DNA from: Phytomonospora sp040655735
GTDB taxonomy: Bacteria > Actinomycetota > Actinomycetes > Mycobacteriales > Micromonosporaceae
DNA length: 64,000 bases
Assembly: GCF_040655735.1 (NCBI RefSeq)
Contig: NZ_JBFAKK010000009.1
Coordinates: forward strand, 248,001 to 312,000
Direction: 5' to 3'
The notes under the pieces were generated by a model. The model was not told where the DNA came from, did no database searches, and worked only from the letters and a program-made list of their open reading frames with translations. Below are positions 9,659 through 18,403 of this stretch, piece after piece (the stretch's first letter is position 1; each line of letters opens with the position of its first letter). Both the position numbers and the translations under genes were made by a program.

Positions 9659-11533
9659 TTACAGCGTCAGGGTCCAGGTGTTCAGGGTTCCCGAGTCGCC
9701 CGAGTAGACGTCGCGGACCCGAAGGGTCCACGAGCCGTTGGCGGCCTCGCTCGACAGGTTCGCCGTGTAGGTGGTGATCACGTTGTCGGCACCGTCGAAG
9801 AGGCTGCTGTTCTTCAGGCGGTAGGCCGTCCCGTCCGGGGCGATCAGGTCGATGACCAGGTCACCGCGGTAGGTGTGGCTGATGTTGACCGCCACGGTCG
9901 AGGTCGCGCTCGCGTTGCGGTTGCAGCCCGAGATCGCGATGGTGCTGTTGACCGTCGCGAGGTCGGCGATCGGCGTCGAGGTGCCGTTGGTGCCGGAGCA
10001 GCCGCCACCGCCGGTGCCGTTGACCGTCAGGGTGTAGGTGGCCGCGTGGGTCGCGGCGGTACCGGTGCCCGTCAGGCTGATGTTCGCCGTGCCGGTGCCC
10101 GCGGTCGCCGAGGCCGTGAAGGTCACCGTCGAGGTCTGGCCCGAGGTGATCGTCGACGGGCTGAAGGTCACGGTCACACCGCTCTGCTGGCCCGACGCGC
10201 TGAGCGTGATGCTCTGCGCGGAGCCGTTGGTGGTGGCCGTGGTGACCGTCGCCGAGGTCGACTGACCCTGGTTGATGGTGCCGCTGGCCGGGCTGACCGA
10301 GATGCTGAAGTCGTCGCCGGGCGGCGGTCCGCCGATGAAGCCGGTGTAGAGCAGCTTGTTCGGCGATCCGGTGCCCGGGCTGGTGACCACGCCGTTGGTG
10401 GCGTTGTTGACCAGGGCGTCGCGAACCTGCTGCGGTGTCGCCGACGGGTTGGCCGACAGGTACAGCGACGCGGCGCCGACCACGTGCGGAGTCGCCATGG
10501 ACGTGCCGCTGATGGTGTTGGTGGCGGTGTTCGAGCCGATCCACGAGGACGTGATCGACGAGCCGGGCGCGAAGATGTCGACGCAGGTGCCGAAGTTCGA
10601 GAACGACGAGCGGGCGTCGGTGTTGGTCGTGGAACCGACCGTGATCGCGTTGGCGACCCGCGCGGGCGAGTAGTTGCACGCGTTGGCGTTGTCGTTGCCG
10701 GCCGCGACGCCGTAGGTGACGCCCGAGGCGATCGAGGCGGTGACGGCGTTGTCGAGCGTGGTGTCGGCGCCGCCGCCGAGGCTCATGTTCGCCGAGGCGG
10801 GCTTGACGGCGTTCTGGGTGACCCACTCGATACCGGCGACGACGCCCGCGGTGGTGCCCGAACCGGAGCAGTTCAGCACACGCACGCCGACGAGCTGGAC
10901 GCTCTTGGCGAGGCCGTACTGGCTGCCCCCGACGGTTCCGGCGACGTGCGTGCCGTGGCCGTGGCAGTCGGTGGCGTCGTTGTCGTTGTCGACGGTGTCC
11001 CTACCGTGGGCGGCACGGCCGCCGAAGGTGTTGTGGCTGATCAGGATGCCGGTGTCGATGATGTACGCGTGGACGTTGGCGGCCTCGTTGGGGTACGTGT
11101 AGCTGCTGTCCAACGGAAGGTTGTTCTGGTCGACGCGGTCGAGACCCCACGACGGCGGGTTGGGCTGCACGCCGTCGATGTGCACGGCCTGGTCGGCCTC
11201 GACGTACTCGACCGACGGGTCCGCGGCCAGGCGCCGCGCCTGCTCCTCGGTCATGGTCGCGGCGAACCCGTGCACGGTGGTCGGGAACGTGTAGGTGACG
11301 GTGCCCTCGTACTCGCCGGCGAGGGCGGCGGCACTGGCGTCCACACTGGACACCGAGACGTCGCGCAACTTGACCAGGTAGTGCCCGGGGATCACGTCGG
11401 GCTCGTTGATGCCGAGAATGGTTCCTTCGGCGTGCGCGGGCGCCGTGCCGAGCATCGTCGCGGCCATGGCGGCGACGGCGGCAAGGCCTAAGCCCGCGGC
11501 TAACCGGTGCCTCAGGGACTTCGTTTCTCGCAT
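9659..11533 (-). CDS. Secreted S8 serine protease 4 with Ig-like and P domains
   Basis: A 624-residue multidomain subtilase: signal peptide (ending APAHA, residue 35), I9 propeptide (about 51-117), and S8 catalytic domain with Asp160, His193, Asn280 and Ser345. A Gly/Pro linker (GGPPPGDD, about 401-408) leads to an Ig-like repeat domain rich in Ser/Thr (about 408-512). The C-terminal P/proprotein-convertase domain (about 515-624) has HTYRGDLVIDLIAPDG, SWTLRVRDVYSGDSG and LNTWTLTL. Such extensions usually help substrate binding or stability. Codon 11 is TTA (11501-11503) and codon 15 is also TTA (11489-11491). The ATG follows GGAGAGGA by seven bases. Promoter at 11590-11618. Confidence 0.95.
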   Translation of the reverse strand: MRETKSLRHRLAAGLGLAAVAAMAATMLGTAPAHAEGTILGINEPDVIPGHYLVKLRDVSVSSVDASAAALAGEYEGTVTYTFPTTVHGFAATMTEEQARRLAADPSVEYVEADQAVHIDGVQPNPPSWGLDRVDQNNLPLDSSYTYPNEAANVHAYIIDTGILISHNTFGGRAAHGRDTVDNDNDATDCHGHGTHVAGTVGGSQYGLAKSVQLVGVRVLNCSGSGTTAGVVAGIEWVTQNAVKPASANMSLGGGADTTLDNAVTASIASGVTYGVAAGNDNANACNYSPARVANAITVGSTTNTDARSSFSNFGTCVDIFAPGSSITSSWIGSNTATNTISGTSMATPHVVGAASLYLSANPSATPQQVRDALVNNATNGVVTSPGTGSPNKLLYTGFIGGPPPGDDFSISVSPASGTINQGQSTSATVTTATTNGSAQSITLSASGQQSGVTVTFSPSTITSGQTSTVTFTASATAGTGTANISLTGTGTAATHAATYTLTVNGTGGGGCSGTNGTSTPIADLATVNSTIAISGCNRNASATSTVAVNISHTYRGDLVIDLIAPDGTAYRLKNSSLFDGADNVITTYTANLSSEAANGSWTLRVRDVYSGDSGTLNTWTLTL

Positions 11534-11589
11534 GGGAGGGTCCTCTCCAGGGGGCGCGCCCGGTACGGGTGGATCCGGGCATCGACAGC

Positions 11590-11638
11590 AGACTATGAGA
11601 ACCGGAGTGCGTGGACAAGAGTTGACCAGGAGTCAACT
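11590..11638 (-). promoter_or_regulatory. Promoter and adjoining inverted repeat of protease 4
   Basis: Minus strand: TTGTCC (11613-11618), 17-base spacer, TAGTCT (11590-11595). Immediately upstream is the inverted repeat AGTTGAC-5-GTCAACT (11620-11638), placed where an activator touching RNA polymerase would bind. The hexamers match the protease 1 and 2 promoters. Confidence 0.5.
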
Positions 11639-11816
11639 TTCAAGGAAAGTCGAACCCGCACGGATACTTTCCGATGACCAAGGGCGATGTGCGGACGGCC
11701 GCCTTCGCGGGGTTCGGCGCGCCGCAGCATCTTTCGTCCCTTGTGGATCAGTCACCGCGGGTGTCCGCTGCGCGACAGCGCCCGGCGGCCCGGTCGACGG
11801 CACTGACGGTGAGGGA

Positions 11817-11847
11817 ACGGCGGTCCCGCATGTTGCGGAACCGCCGT
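11817..11847 (-). terminator. Terminator hairpin of protease 5
   Basis: Arms ACGGCGGTCCCGCA and TGCGGAACCGCCGT pair with one mismatch around a 3-base loop, about 97 bases past the protease 5 stop. Confidence 0.55.
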
Positions 11848-11943
11848 CTCGTGCCCACATCGACGAGGGAGCGAGGATCGACTTTCGGGGCTGATCGCAC
11901 CCTCTCGCCGACGTGTGTCCGTCCCCTGTGGACCGGTCGCGCG

Positions 11944-13515
11944 CTAGAGCGTGACGGTCCAGGAGTTCAGGGTGCCGCTGTCACCGGAGTAGGCGTCGCG
12001 GACCCGCAGGGTCCACGTGCCACCGGCGGCCTCGCCGGACAGGTCGGCGGTGTAGGTCTCCTTGACGTTGTCGGCGCTGTCGAAGCCGCTGTTCTTCAGC
12101 GTGTAGGAGGTCCCGTCCGGAGCGATCAGGCTGATCACCAGGTCGCCGCGGTAGGTGTGGGTGATGTCGACGGCCACCTTCGACGTCGCCGAGGCGCTGC
12201 GGTCGCAGGTCACGGCCACCGTGCTGTCGGTGGTCGCCGCGTCCGGAAGGGCCTTGGCGGTGCTGTTGGTCGCCGTGCAGGCGCCGGGCTGCGGTTCCCC
12301 GCCGCCGTCACCGATGAACTCGATGTTCAGCAGCTGGTTGACCGAGCCGGTACCAGGGTTGGTGACCTTGCCGCTGGCGGCGTTGTCGACGAGGGCGTCG
12401 CGGACCTGCTGCGGGGTCGCCGAAGGGTTGGCCGACAGGTACAGCGCGGCCGCGCCGACCACGTGCGGCGTCGCCATCGACGTGCCCGAGATCGTGTTGG
12501 TCGCGGTGTTCGAGCCGATCCACGACGAGGTGATCCCGCTGCCGGGGGCGAAGATGTCGAGGCACGTGCCGTAGTTCGAGTACGAGGCGCGCGCGTCGGT
12601 CTTCTCGGTGGCGCCGACCGTGATCGCCGCCGCCGTACGGGCCGGCGAGCTGTTGCAGGCGTCGGCGTTGTCGTTGCCCGCCGCCACGCCGTAGGTGACA
12701 CCGGAGGCGATCGAGGCGGCCACCGCGTTGTCGAGGCTCGTGCTGGCACCGCCGCCGAGGCTCATGTTCGCCGCGGCGGGCTTCACCGCGTTGGTCGTGA
12801 CCCACTCGATGCCCGCGACGACGCCGGCGGTGGTACCCGAGCCGGAGCAGTCGAGGACGCGCACGGCGACGAGCTGGGCCTTCTTGGCCACACCGTACTC
12901 AGTACCGCCGATGGTCCCGGCGACGTGCGTGCCGTGGCCCTGGCAGTCGGTGGCGTCGCTGTCGTTGTCGACGGCGTCGTAACCGGAGGTCGCCCGCCCA
13001 CCGAAGGTGCTGTGGGTGAGGTTGACGCCGGTGTCGATCACGTAGACATGGACGTTGGCCGCGTCGTTCGGGTAGGTGTAGCTGCTGTCGAGCGGCAGAT
13101 CCACCTGGTCGATGCGGTCAAGGCCCCACGAGGGCGGGCTGGCCTGCGTGCCGGTGAGGGCGACCTTCTGGTCGGCCTCGACGTACTCGACGCGCGGGTC
13201 GGCGGCCAGGCGCCGGGCCTGCTGCTCGGTCATGGTCGCGGCGAAGCCGCCGAGGGTGTTGGTGAACGTGGCGGTGACATCGCCGTCATACCGGGAGACG
13301 AGGGTGTCGGCCGCGGTGTCCACACTGGACGCCGAGAGTCCGTCGCGCAGCTTGACCAGGTAGTGGCCGCTGACGATGTCGGGCGAGTTCATGCCGAGGA
13401 CGGTTCCCTCGGCCTGGGCGGGGCCGGCGCCGAGCACGGCGGCGGCCATCGCGGCGACGGCCGCGAGTCCGAGTCCGGCCGTTAAACGGCGGCGCGGGGA
13501 CGAAGTGTCTCGCAT
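11944..13515 (-). CDS. Secreted S8 serine protease 5 with P domain
   Basis: A 523-residue subtilase: signal peptide (ending GPAQA, residue 35), I9 propeptide (about 51-118), S8 domain with Asp161, His194, Asn281 and Ser346, a short acidic/Gly linker (about 402-410), then a P domain (about 411-523) very similar to that of protease 4 (HTYRGDLVISLIAPDG, TWTLRVRDAYSGDSG). It lacks protease 4's Ig-like insert. The ATG at 13515 follows GAAAGG by six bases. The frame stays open far upstream, but that stretch is antisense to the neighbouring SUKH gene. Codon 11 is TTA (13483-13485). A -10-like TAATCT lies at 13566-13571 without the shared TTGTCC. Confidence 0.95.
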   Translation of the reverse strand: MRDTSSPRRRLTAGLGLAAVAAMAAAVLGAGPAQAEGTVLGMNSPDIVSGHYLVKLRDGLSASSVDTAADTLVSRYDGDVTATFTNTLGGFAATMTEQQARRLAADPRVEYVEADQKVALTGTQASPPSWGLDRIDQVDLPLDSSYTYPNDAANVHVYVIDTGVNLTHSTFGGRATSGYDAVDNDSDATDCQGHGTHVAGTIGGTEYGVAKKAQLVAVRVLDCSGSGTTAGVVAGIEWVTTNAVKPAAANMSLGGGASTSLDNAVAASIASGVTYGVAAGNDNADACNSSPARTAAAITVGATEKTDARASYSNYGTCLDIFAPGSGITSSWIGSNTATNTISGTSMATPHVVGAAALYLSANPSATPQQVRDALVDNAASGKVTNPGTGSVNQLLNIEFIGDGGGEPQPGACTATNSTAKALPDAATTDSTVAVTCDRSASATSKVAVDITHTYRGDLVISLIAPDGTSYTLKNSGFDSADNVKETYTADLSGEAAGGTWTLRVRDAYSGDSGTLNSWTVTL

Positions 13516-13688
13516 GGGAGACCTTTCTCTAGGGGAGCGCCCGCATGGGCACGCGGGCTTTGACGAGATTAGGTGCGCCCGAACGGGCTTGTACAGACGT
13601 GTGCACCGCTTTCCTACTGGCGAGTAGCTTCTGCCTGCGTGCGCACGGAACGTTTTCCCTTGCCAGAGGGCGAGACGAACCCACGGAA

Positions 13689-13704
13689 TGTGATGCGAAT
13701 CACT
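13689..13704. promoter_or_regulatory. Crp/Fnr-like inverted repeat
   Basis: TGTGATGCGAATCACT matches the Crp/GlxR pattern TGTGA-6-TCACA in nine of ten arm positions. It lies 174 bases upstream of the protease 5 ATG and downstream of the SUKH gene stop, so it could act on protease 5 only from a distance. Confidence 0.35.
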
Positions 13705-13796
13705 GCAACCTTCAGTCACACTTCGCCGTTCGCCGGTGGACGGTGTGTCGCGGGGCGGTCGCCCGGCGTGGCGTACCCGGAAGCGGCGGATCCGGC

Positions 13797-14657
13797 CTAG
13801 AAGCCGTGGTCGAGCGCGTCGCGGTCGACGGTGGACTGCACGCGCCGCGCGGCCGAGCGGACGATGGAGTCCGGATCGGACAGCATCCCGCGCGCCACCT
13901 CGGCGGCGTCGTCGATCCCGAGGTGGCCGACGAGCGCGATCGCGAGGGCACGCACGGCCCTTTCCGGGGAGCCGGTGGCGGCGACGACGGCGGCCCGTCC
14001 CGGTGCCGTCAGTTCCGGCAGCGTCGCCAGCGTCCAGGCCGCACGGAAGCGGGAGGTGCGGTCGGGGGCGTCGGTGAAGGCGGCGATGAGCTCGGCCTCG
14101 TCGCCGGGATGGGCGGTGCGGCGCGAGGCGTCCTCGACGCGGGTCGTGGTGTCGAGCCAGGTCTCGTACCAGTCGAGGAAGTCGTCGGCGGCGAAGGTGC
14201 AGTCCTCGGCGTCCCGGTTCGCGCAGAAGACCCGGCCGCGCTCGGGGCCGGTGAGCACGAGCCGCGTGAAGTCGGCGCAGCCGTGGTAGGCGATCTCGAT
14301 CGTCCCGGCCCACGGATCGTCGTCCTCGCCGAAGGCGCGCAGCCAGGCGGCGACATCGGGGTTCCCGTCGCGGACGGCGCTCTCGGTGGCGTAGTCGCAG
14401 CTCGGGTGGTCGTTGCTGGAGAGCGTCGAGAGGCCGTAGCCGGGCCCGACGCCACCGCCGGACACCTCGGTGAGGAAGCGGCGGTAACCCTCGGGCAGCT
14501 TGACGCCGTGGCGCGCCTCGAAGTCGGCGATATCGCCCTCCGGCACCAGCGGCGCGACGCGCAGCCGGTGCCCCTGCTCGCCGTGGGACTCCCGGCGGCC
14601 GTGCAGATCCGGCAGCAGTGCGAGCTTCGCGCCGATCCGTCGCAGCGTCTCGTCCAT
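13797..14657 (-). CDS. SUKH (SMI1/KNR4) domain protein with HEAT-like C-terminus
   Basis: A 286-residue cytoplasmic protein. Residues about 35-160 form a SMI1/KNR4 (SUKH) domain: DIADFEARHGVKLPEGYR then FLTEVSGGGVGPGYGLSTL and a WLRAFGEDDDPW segment. The C-terminal 120 residues are alpha-helical with HEAT-like repeats (AELIAAFTDAPDRTSRF, then AVRALAIALVGHLG, then EVARGMLSDPDSIVRS). SUKH proteins often act as toxin-immunity or scaffolding proteins; no toxin is adjacent, so immunity is not supported. ATG 14657 is chosen because upstream sequence is antisense or linker-like; its ribosome site (GGGGAT) is weak. Confidence 0.8.
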   Translation of the reverse strand: MDETLRRIGAKLALLPDLHGRRESHGEQGHRLRVAPLVPEGDIADFEARHGVKLPEGYRRFLTEVSGGGVGPGYGLSTLSSNDHPSCDYATESAVRDGNPDVAAWLRAFGEDDDPWAGTIEIAYHGCADFTRLVLTGPERGRVFCANRDAEDCTFAADDFLDWYETWLDTTTRVEDASRRTAHPGDEAELIAAFTDAPDRTSRFRAAWTLATLPELTAPGRAAVVAATGSPERAVRALAIALVGHLGIDDAAEVARGMLSDPDSIVRSAARRVQSTVDRDALDHGF

Positions 14658-14764
14658 CTGATCCCCACCGCCGAAACCGGCCCCGCCCGGACGGGCGCGG
14701 CCTTGAGATGCCGGGCGCGACGGCCCGCACGCCGGGGCGTACGAGCCGTCGCGGATGAGCGGTC

Positions 14765-15139
14765 CTACAAGGTGATGTAGTGCAGGATCACGTTGTGGGC
14801 GTGCTTGGTCTTCTTGTCGCCGCGGAAGTCGACCTCGTAGATCTGCGTCCCGACGTGGATCGCGATCGAGCCGGAGGAGAAGAACTGGCCGGCGAGCGAG
14901 CGGTTGCTCATCACGCTCACCGAGCTGATCTTCGAATAGGGGACGCTGGTGAACGCCTCCTTCTTGCCGGCGAAGGACTTGTCCATCACGATCACGCGCC
15001 GGTCGGTCAGGCCGATGAAGCCCGTGCCGAGTCCGATCGCGTCGTAGACCGCGATGATCTGCTCGCCTTCGAGGAGCGCCTCCTCGACCTGCTTGAACTG
15101 TTCCTTGCGGTCGTAGATCGGCTCCACCTGCGTGGTCAT
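14765..15139 (-). CDS. Bacterial PH-like domain protein
   Basis: A 124-residue protein resembling bacterial PH domains of the YokE/bPH type: LLEGEQIIAVYDAIG, then FIGLTDRRVIVMDKSFAGKK, then SVPYSKISSVSVMSNR and a terminal helix. No signal peptide or membrane segment. ATG 15139 follows GAGAGGG by six bases; longer upstream readings lack this. The domain usually mediates protein or lipid contacts; the partner is unknown. It lies upstream of the SUKH gene on the same strand with about 107 bases between. Confidence 0.8.
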   Translation of the reverse strand: MTTQVEPIYDRKEQFKQVEEALLEGEQIIAVYDAIGLGTGFIGLTDRRVIVMDKSFAGKKEAFTSVPYSKISSVSVMSNRSLAGQFFSSGSIAIHVGTQIYEVDFRGDKKTKHAHNVILHYITL

Positions 15140-15246
15140 CGCGCACCCTCTCGTCGCCCGTTCAACGGCGCCACCGTACTTTGAGCGCGCGAACCCCGGC
15201 AACCGCTGTGCGTGACGCGGCGCACACAGACCCTTGTGGACTGTCC

Positions 15247-16164
15247 TTAGAAGACGGTCGCCCAGTCGTCGCGCATGCTGACCAGCGTCCATCCCTCCGC
15301 CCCCGCGCGGGACAGCGCATCCTCCGCGCCGACCGAGTAGGAGAACTCGCGCTCGCCGTCGTCGTGGTCGACGAGCAGCCGCAGCGCCGGCAGCCGCGGG
15401 CCGCCCGTGAAGCGCAGGAGCGGGATGTCTCCGTTGGAGTTGCCGACGGTGAGGATCGGCCGCCGCCCCACGCGGGCCCAGAACCGCGCGGGCTTGTCCC
15501 GCCCGTCGTCGAAGAAGTCCAGGTGGTCCTTGCCCACGGCGTGCCCCTCGTCGCGGTAGCGCAGGCCCAGCGAGCCGCCGACGACCCGCTCGGGAGGAAA
15601 CCCGTAGAAGCGGTCGGCGAGCGGGCGGACGAAGTCGCGATCCCCGCCGGAGGCCAGGTAGCAGGTGAAGCCGCCGGCTTCGAGATAGCGGCGCAGCTCC
15701 ACCATGGGCGCGTAGGCGCAGTGCAGGTAGGGGCGGCGTAACACCGGATGCGCCGCCGAGGAGAGGAAGAGCGAGACCTCGTCGGTGAACTGGGCGACGT
15801 CGGTCCCCTCGAAGGTGCCGCCCGTCGCGTGCGCGAGCGTCTTGAGGTCGGTGTCGTCGCCGCGGTAGTGCCGCGCCATCGCCTCACCGAACCAGCTCAG
15901 GTCGTTCTCCGCCGCCGCCCGCCACGGCTGCTTGTCGCGCACCGAGGGGTCGCGTTTCGCGCGCTCCACGAAGCGGCGGATGAGGAAGTCGTGCTGGATG
16001 GGCAGCGGCTTCTCGCACCACAAGGTGCCGTCGGTGTCGAAGGCGGCGACCCGCTCGGCGGGTTCGACGAACTCCCGCGAGCCCGGTGTCGTGACGCGCG
16101 TGACGAAGCCGGTGACGGCGAGCCACGCGACACCGTGTCGCCAACCGTTGCCGAGTGTGTTCAT
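15247..16164 (-). CDS. HAD-superfamily phosphatase
   Basis: A 305-residue haloacid dehalogenase-type hydrolase. Motif I is AAFDTDGTLWCE with the nucleophilic and acid/base aspartates (DxDGT); motif II is CYLASGGDRDF; motif III Lys probably lies in VGKDHLDFF; motif IV is TVGNSNGDIPLL. The large cap-like insert between motifs I and II includes AAENDLSWFGEAMARHYRG. The layout resembles phosphoserine-phosphatase-like or acid phosphatase HADs; the substrate cannot be assigned. ATG 16164 has GGGGGA five bases upstream. The hydrophobic N-terminus (HGVAWLAVTGFVTR) might be a weak membrane or export signal. Confidence 0.85.
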   Translation of the reverse strand: MNTLGNGWRHGVAWLAVTGFVTRVTTPGSREFVEPAERVAAFDTDGTLWCEKPLPIQHDFLIRRFVERAKRDPSVRDKQPWRAAAENDLSWFGEAMARHYRGDDTDLKTLAHATGGTFEGTDVAQFTDEVSLFLSSAAHPVLRRPYLHCAYAPMVELRRYLEAGGFTCYLASGGDRDFVRPLADRFYGFPPERVVGGSLGLRYRDEGHAVGKDHLDFFDDGRDKPARFWARVGRRPILTVGNSNGDIPLLRFTGGPRLPALRLLVDHDDGEREFSYSVGAEDALSRAGAEGWTLVSMRDDWATVF

Positions 16165-16277
16165 CCGGGATCCCCCATGACGGTGTGTACCCAAGCCCCA
16201 CGTCAATCATCCACAGTCGACGGTGGAGGATGCGGGATGAGCGGGGACCGCGCGTCGCGTCGGCTAACGTCCGGGCC

Positions 16278-16754
16278 ATGCCGTCCAAGAGCCACTACGA
16301 GCTCCACTTCGCCGTCTCCCCCGGCGCTATCCGCAAGGACGTCCACGCGGTGCGAGCCACCCTCGCCGAGATCGCCGAGGACCTGAAAGACCAGCTCACC
16401 GACAGCATCGGCGTCTACCTTCTCTGCTGGGCCCGCCCGACGCTCGCTCTCCACGCCCACGAGAAGGGCGAGCGGATCGCGTCGGTGCGCCTTCACCCGT
16501 TCGTCACCGTTTCGGTCGAGGGGTTCGGCGACATCACCTTCACACGTGGCGGCAAGCCCGTCGGCATACCTGCGGGCGACGCGGGTGCGCAGTTGCGCGA
16601 GCGGATCTTCGCCGGCGAGCTGGACGACTCGATCAGGGTGACCGTCGACTGGGACCGCGTCGAGATCCCCGCGCTGTCGGGCGAACTCGCCGGCGAGGAC
16701 GACGTGGTCGGCGAGACGGAACTCCCCTACGGCGTCATCGATCTGGAGGAATGA
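16278..16754 (+). CDS. Uncharacterised 158-residue protein, probably leaderless
   Basis: No family recognised. The protein is compact and acidic with alternating strands and helices (SKSHYELHFAVSPGAIRKDV, then IGVYLLCWARPTLALHAHEKG, then TVSVEGFGDITFTR) and ends LPYGVIDLEE. No signal peptide or membrane segment. ATG 16278 lies seven bases after TAACGT (16265-16270) with no ribosome site, so translation probably starts at the 5' end of the mRNA. The codon pattern is ordinary for this genome. Confidence 0.7.
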   Translation: MPSKSHYELHFAVSPGAIRKDVHAVRATLAEIAEDLKDQLTDSIGVYLLCWARPTLALHAHEKGERIASVRLHPFVTVSVEGFGDITFTRGGKPVGIPAGDAGAQLRERIFAGELDDSIRVTVDWDRVEIPALSGELAGEDDVVGETELPYGVIDLEE

Positions 16755-16814
16755 GCCCGGAGGCGAAAGCGCGCGACCGGAGACGTCTCCGGCCGCGCGT
16801 CACGTTCGGAGCGG

Positions 16815-17033
16815 TCAGGGCCGCTCGTCCCCGCGCGCCGAGACCGGCGACGCGGCGTCCAGTGGAGCCGGCGGCGTCCGGCTCAGCTTCTCCTCCACCG
16901 CGCGGTCGGCGCCGGACGTGCGCGACGACTTCTTGCGGCTCCTGCGGTGCTTGGCGACGTAGGCGCCCGTTCCGACGGCCGCGGTGCCGAGCACGGCACC
17001 GGCGACGACGGCCCACCATTTCTTGACCTTCAC
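16815..17033 (-). CDS. Small single-pass membrane protein
   Basis: A 72-residue protein with a Lys-rich start (VKVKKW), one transmembrane helix (about residues 6-23, WAVVAGAVLGTAAVGTGAYV), a basic stop-transfer segment (KHRRSRKKSSR) and a Pro/Ala-rich polar tail. The GTG start at 17033 follows AAGGGGG by seven bases. Function unknown; such proteins are common in actinomycete envelopes. Confidence 0.65.
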   Translation of the reverse strand: MKVKKWWAVVAGAVLGTAAVGTGAYVAKHRRSRKKSSRTSGADRAVEEKLSRTPPAPLDAASPVSARGDERP

Positions 17034-17401
17034 GACTCGACCCCCTTCATTCAGCGCCAAGGTACCGCCGACCTGCGACATCCGCAGCCTGGGCGGCCGA
17101 ACGGGGGTCGGCCGCCAGACCCGGTACATGCTGACAAAACGGATCTTGAGCTACCTGCGGGTAGCCGGTGTCGCCGCAGGTCAGCCTCTGGTCAAGGTCA
17201 ACTTCTCGGGCGTACGGCCGCCCGCAAGGCATCGAAGGTCATCTGTGCTTGATGTCACCGGTCCGGGGGAGTCCGAACGGTCCGGAAACTTCGGCCGACA
17301 GGGCTCGCCAGGTCGCCGGCATGCCCTGTCCGAGGTTCGCGACAGGACTGCCGACGACTTCACGAGTGACTTATATAAGCAGTCGATGATACGATGTCGG
17401 C
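17034..17401. other. 368-base divergent intergenic region
   Basis: Contains upstream sequence of the small membrane protein and, at its right end, the autoregulated ArsR promoter (17366-17395). A small hairpin (GCTACC-tgcg-GGTAGC, 17151-17166) is the only other structure I see. No supported gene. Confidence 0.4.
17366..17395 (+). promoter_or_regulatory. ArsR-family promoter with operator in the spacer
   Basis: GTGACT (17366-17371), an 18-base spacer, then TACGAT (17390-17395). The perfect palindrome CTTATATAAG (17370-17379) sits against the -35. The ATG is six bases past the -10. Placement between the hexamers fits autorepression by the encoded ArsR-type protein. Confidence 0.55.
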
Positions 17402-17770
17402 ATGCACGCCTTCGACGTACTCGGCGACCCCGTACGGCGCCGCATCCTCGAACTGCTCGCCGACGGCGAGCACAGTTCGGGCGCGGTGAGCGCGGTCATC
17501 GGCGAGGAGTTCGGGATCTCCCAGCCGGCCGTCTCGCAGCACCTGCGGGTCCTGCGCGACAACGGTTTCGCCGTGGTGCGGCCTGAGGGCGCCCGCCGGC
17601 TGTACGCCGTGCGGCCCGAGGCGCTTCGCGACGTCGACGTGTGGCTGGAGCGCTTCCGGCGGTTCTGGGCACCGCCGCTGGCCGCCTTGGAGACCGAGGT
17701 CGCGCGCGGCAAGCGGCGGCGCCGGATGGCGTCGCAGGACGAGACCAACGAGGAGAGGGACACACCATGA
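17402..17770 (+). CDS. ArsR-family transcriptional regulator
   Basis: A 122-residue winged-helix regulator. The N-terminal HTH reads FDVLGDPVRRRILELLADGE, then ISQPAVSQHLRVLRDNGFAVV, with a wing at RPEGARRLYAVRPE. There is no cysteine metal-site motif (ELCVCDL type), so sensing is probably not of a thiophilic metal. This subgroup commonly pairs with an AHSA1/SRPBCC partner, as here: its TGA overlaps the next ATG (ATGA), giving translational coupling. Leaderless start after TACGAT. Confidence 0.93.
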   Translation: MHAFDVLGDPVRRRILELLADGEHSSGAVSAVIGEEFGISQPAVSQHLRVLRDNGFAVVRPEGARRLYAVRPEALRDVDVWLERFRRFWAPPLAALETEVARGKRRRRMASQDETNEERDTP

Positions 17771-18393
17771 TCGACGTCGACAAGCAGATCAGCGCGGTGA
17801 GCCGCAGGCTGGGCAACCGCACCCACGAGGCCGGTGAGCTCCTGGAGATGACGGTGAGCCAGGCCTACGACACCGACGCCGCGGACCTGTGGGAGTGCGT
17901 CACCGACGCCGAGCGCATCCAGCGGTGGTTCCTGCCGGTCAGCGGGGACCTGCGCGTCGGGGGGAAGTACCAGCTGGAGGGCAACGCCTCGGGGACCGTG
18001 GAGAGCTGCGACCCGCCGCACACGTTCACCGCGACCTGGGAGTTCGGCGGCGGGGTGAGCTGGATCGAGGTGAGCGTCACCGCCGAGGGCGATGGCCGCA
18101 GCCGTTTCACACTGGTGCATCTCGCGCGTGTCGAGGAGGAGCTGTGGGACCTGTACGGCCCCGGCGCGGTCGGAGTCGGCTGGGACGGGTCCTTCATGGG
18201 GCTCGGCATGCACCTGGCGACCGGTGCGGCCAACGACGCCACCGAGGTGGAGGCGTGGTCGGGGACCGAGGAGGGCAAGCGCTTCACCAAGCTCAGCAGC
18301 GACGCCTGGTGCGAGGCGAGCATCGCCCACGGCACCGACCCGGACAAGGCCCGCGCGGCGGCGGAGAAGACCCGCGAGTTCTACACGCCTTAG
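17767..18393 (+). CDS. SRPBCC (AHSA1-like) domain protein
   Basis: A 208-residue START/Bet v1-fold protein of the activator-of-Hsp90-ATPase-like group: LWECVTDAERIQRWFLPV (near residue 42), then LRVGGKYQLEGNASGTVES and FTATWEFGGGVSWIEV. The fold has a hydrophobic pocket that binds lipids or small ligands; the ligand here is unknown. Its start overlaps the ArsR stop by four bases. Pairing with an ArsR-type repressor suggests a ligand-binding role in the same response. Confidence 0.9.
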   Translation: MIDVDKQISAVSRRLGNRTHEAGELLEMTVSQAYDTDAADLWECVTDAERIQRWFLPVSGDLRVGGKYQLEGNASGTVESCDPPHTFTATWEFGGGVSWIEVSVTAEGDGRSRFTLVHLARVEEELWDLYGPGAVGVGWDGSFMGLGMHLATGAANDATEVEAWSGTEEGKRFTKLSSDAWCEASIAHGTDPDKARAAAEKTREFYTP

Positions 18394-18403
18394 GGTCGTG
18401 AGC

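Larger units (their letters stand above)
11534..11943. other. 410-base intergenic region between proteases 5 and 4
   Basis: Contains the protease 4 promoter (11590-11618), an inverted repeat abutting its -35 (11620-11638), and the hairpin ending protease 5 transcripts (11817-11847). No supported gene. Confidence 0.5.

Noticed and set aside
13516..13571. A TTGTCC-type promoter for protease 5
   Set aside because: TAATCT is present at the right distance but the region 16-18 bases upstream reads GTACAA or similar, not TTGTCC; so it was not grouped with proteases 1, 2 and 4.
14658..15146. N-terminal extension joining the SUKH gene to the PH-like gene in one frame (13797-15146)
   Set aside because: The extra residues are the wrong frame of the PH-like gene; the SUKH domain begins at ATG 14657.
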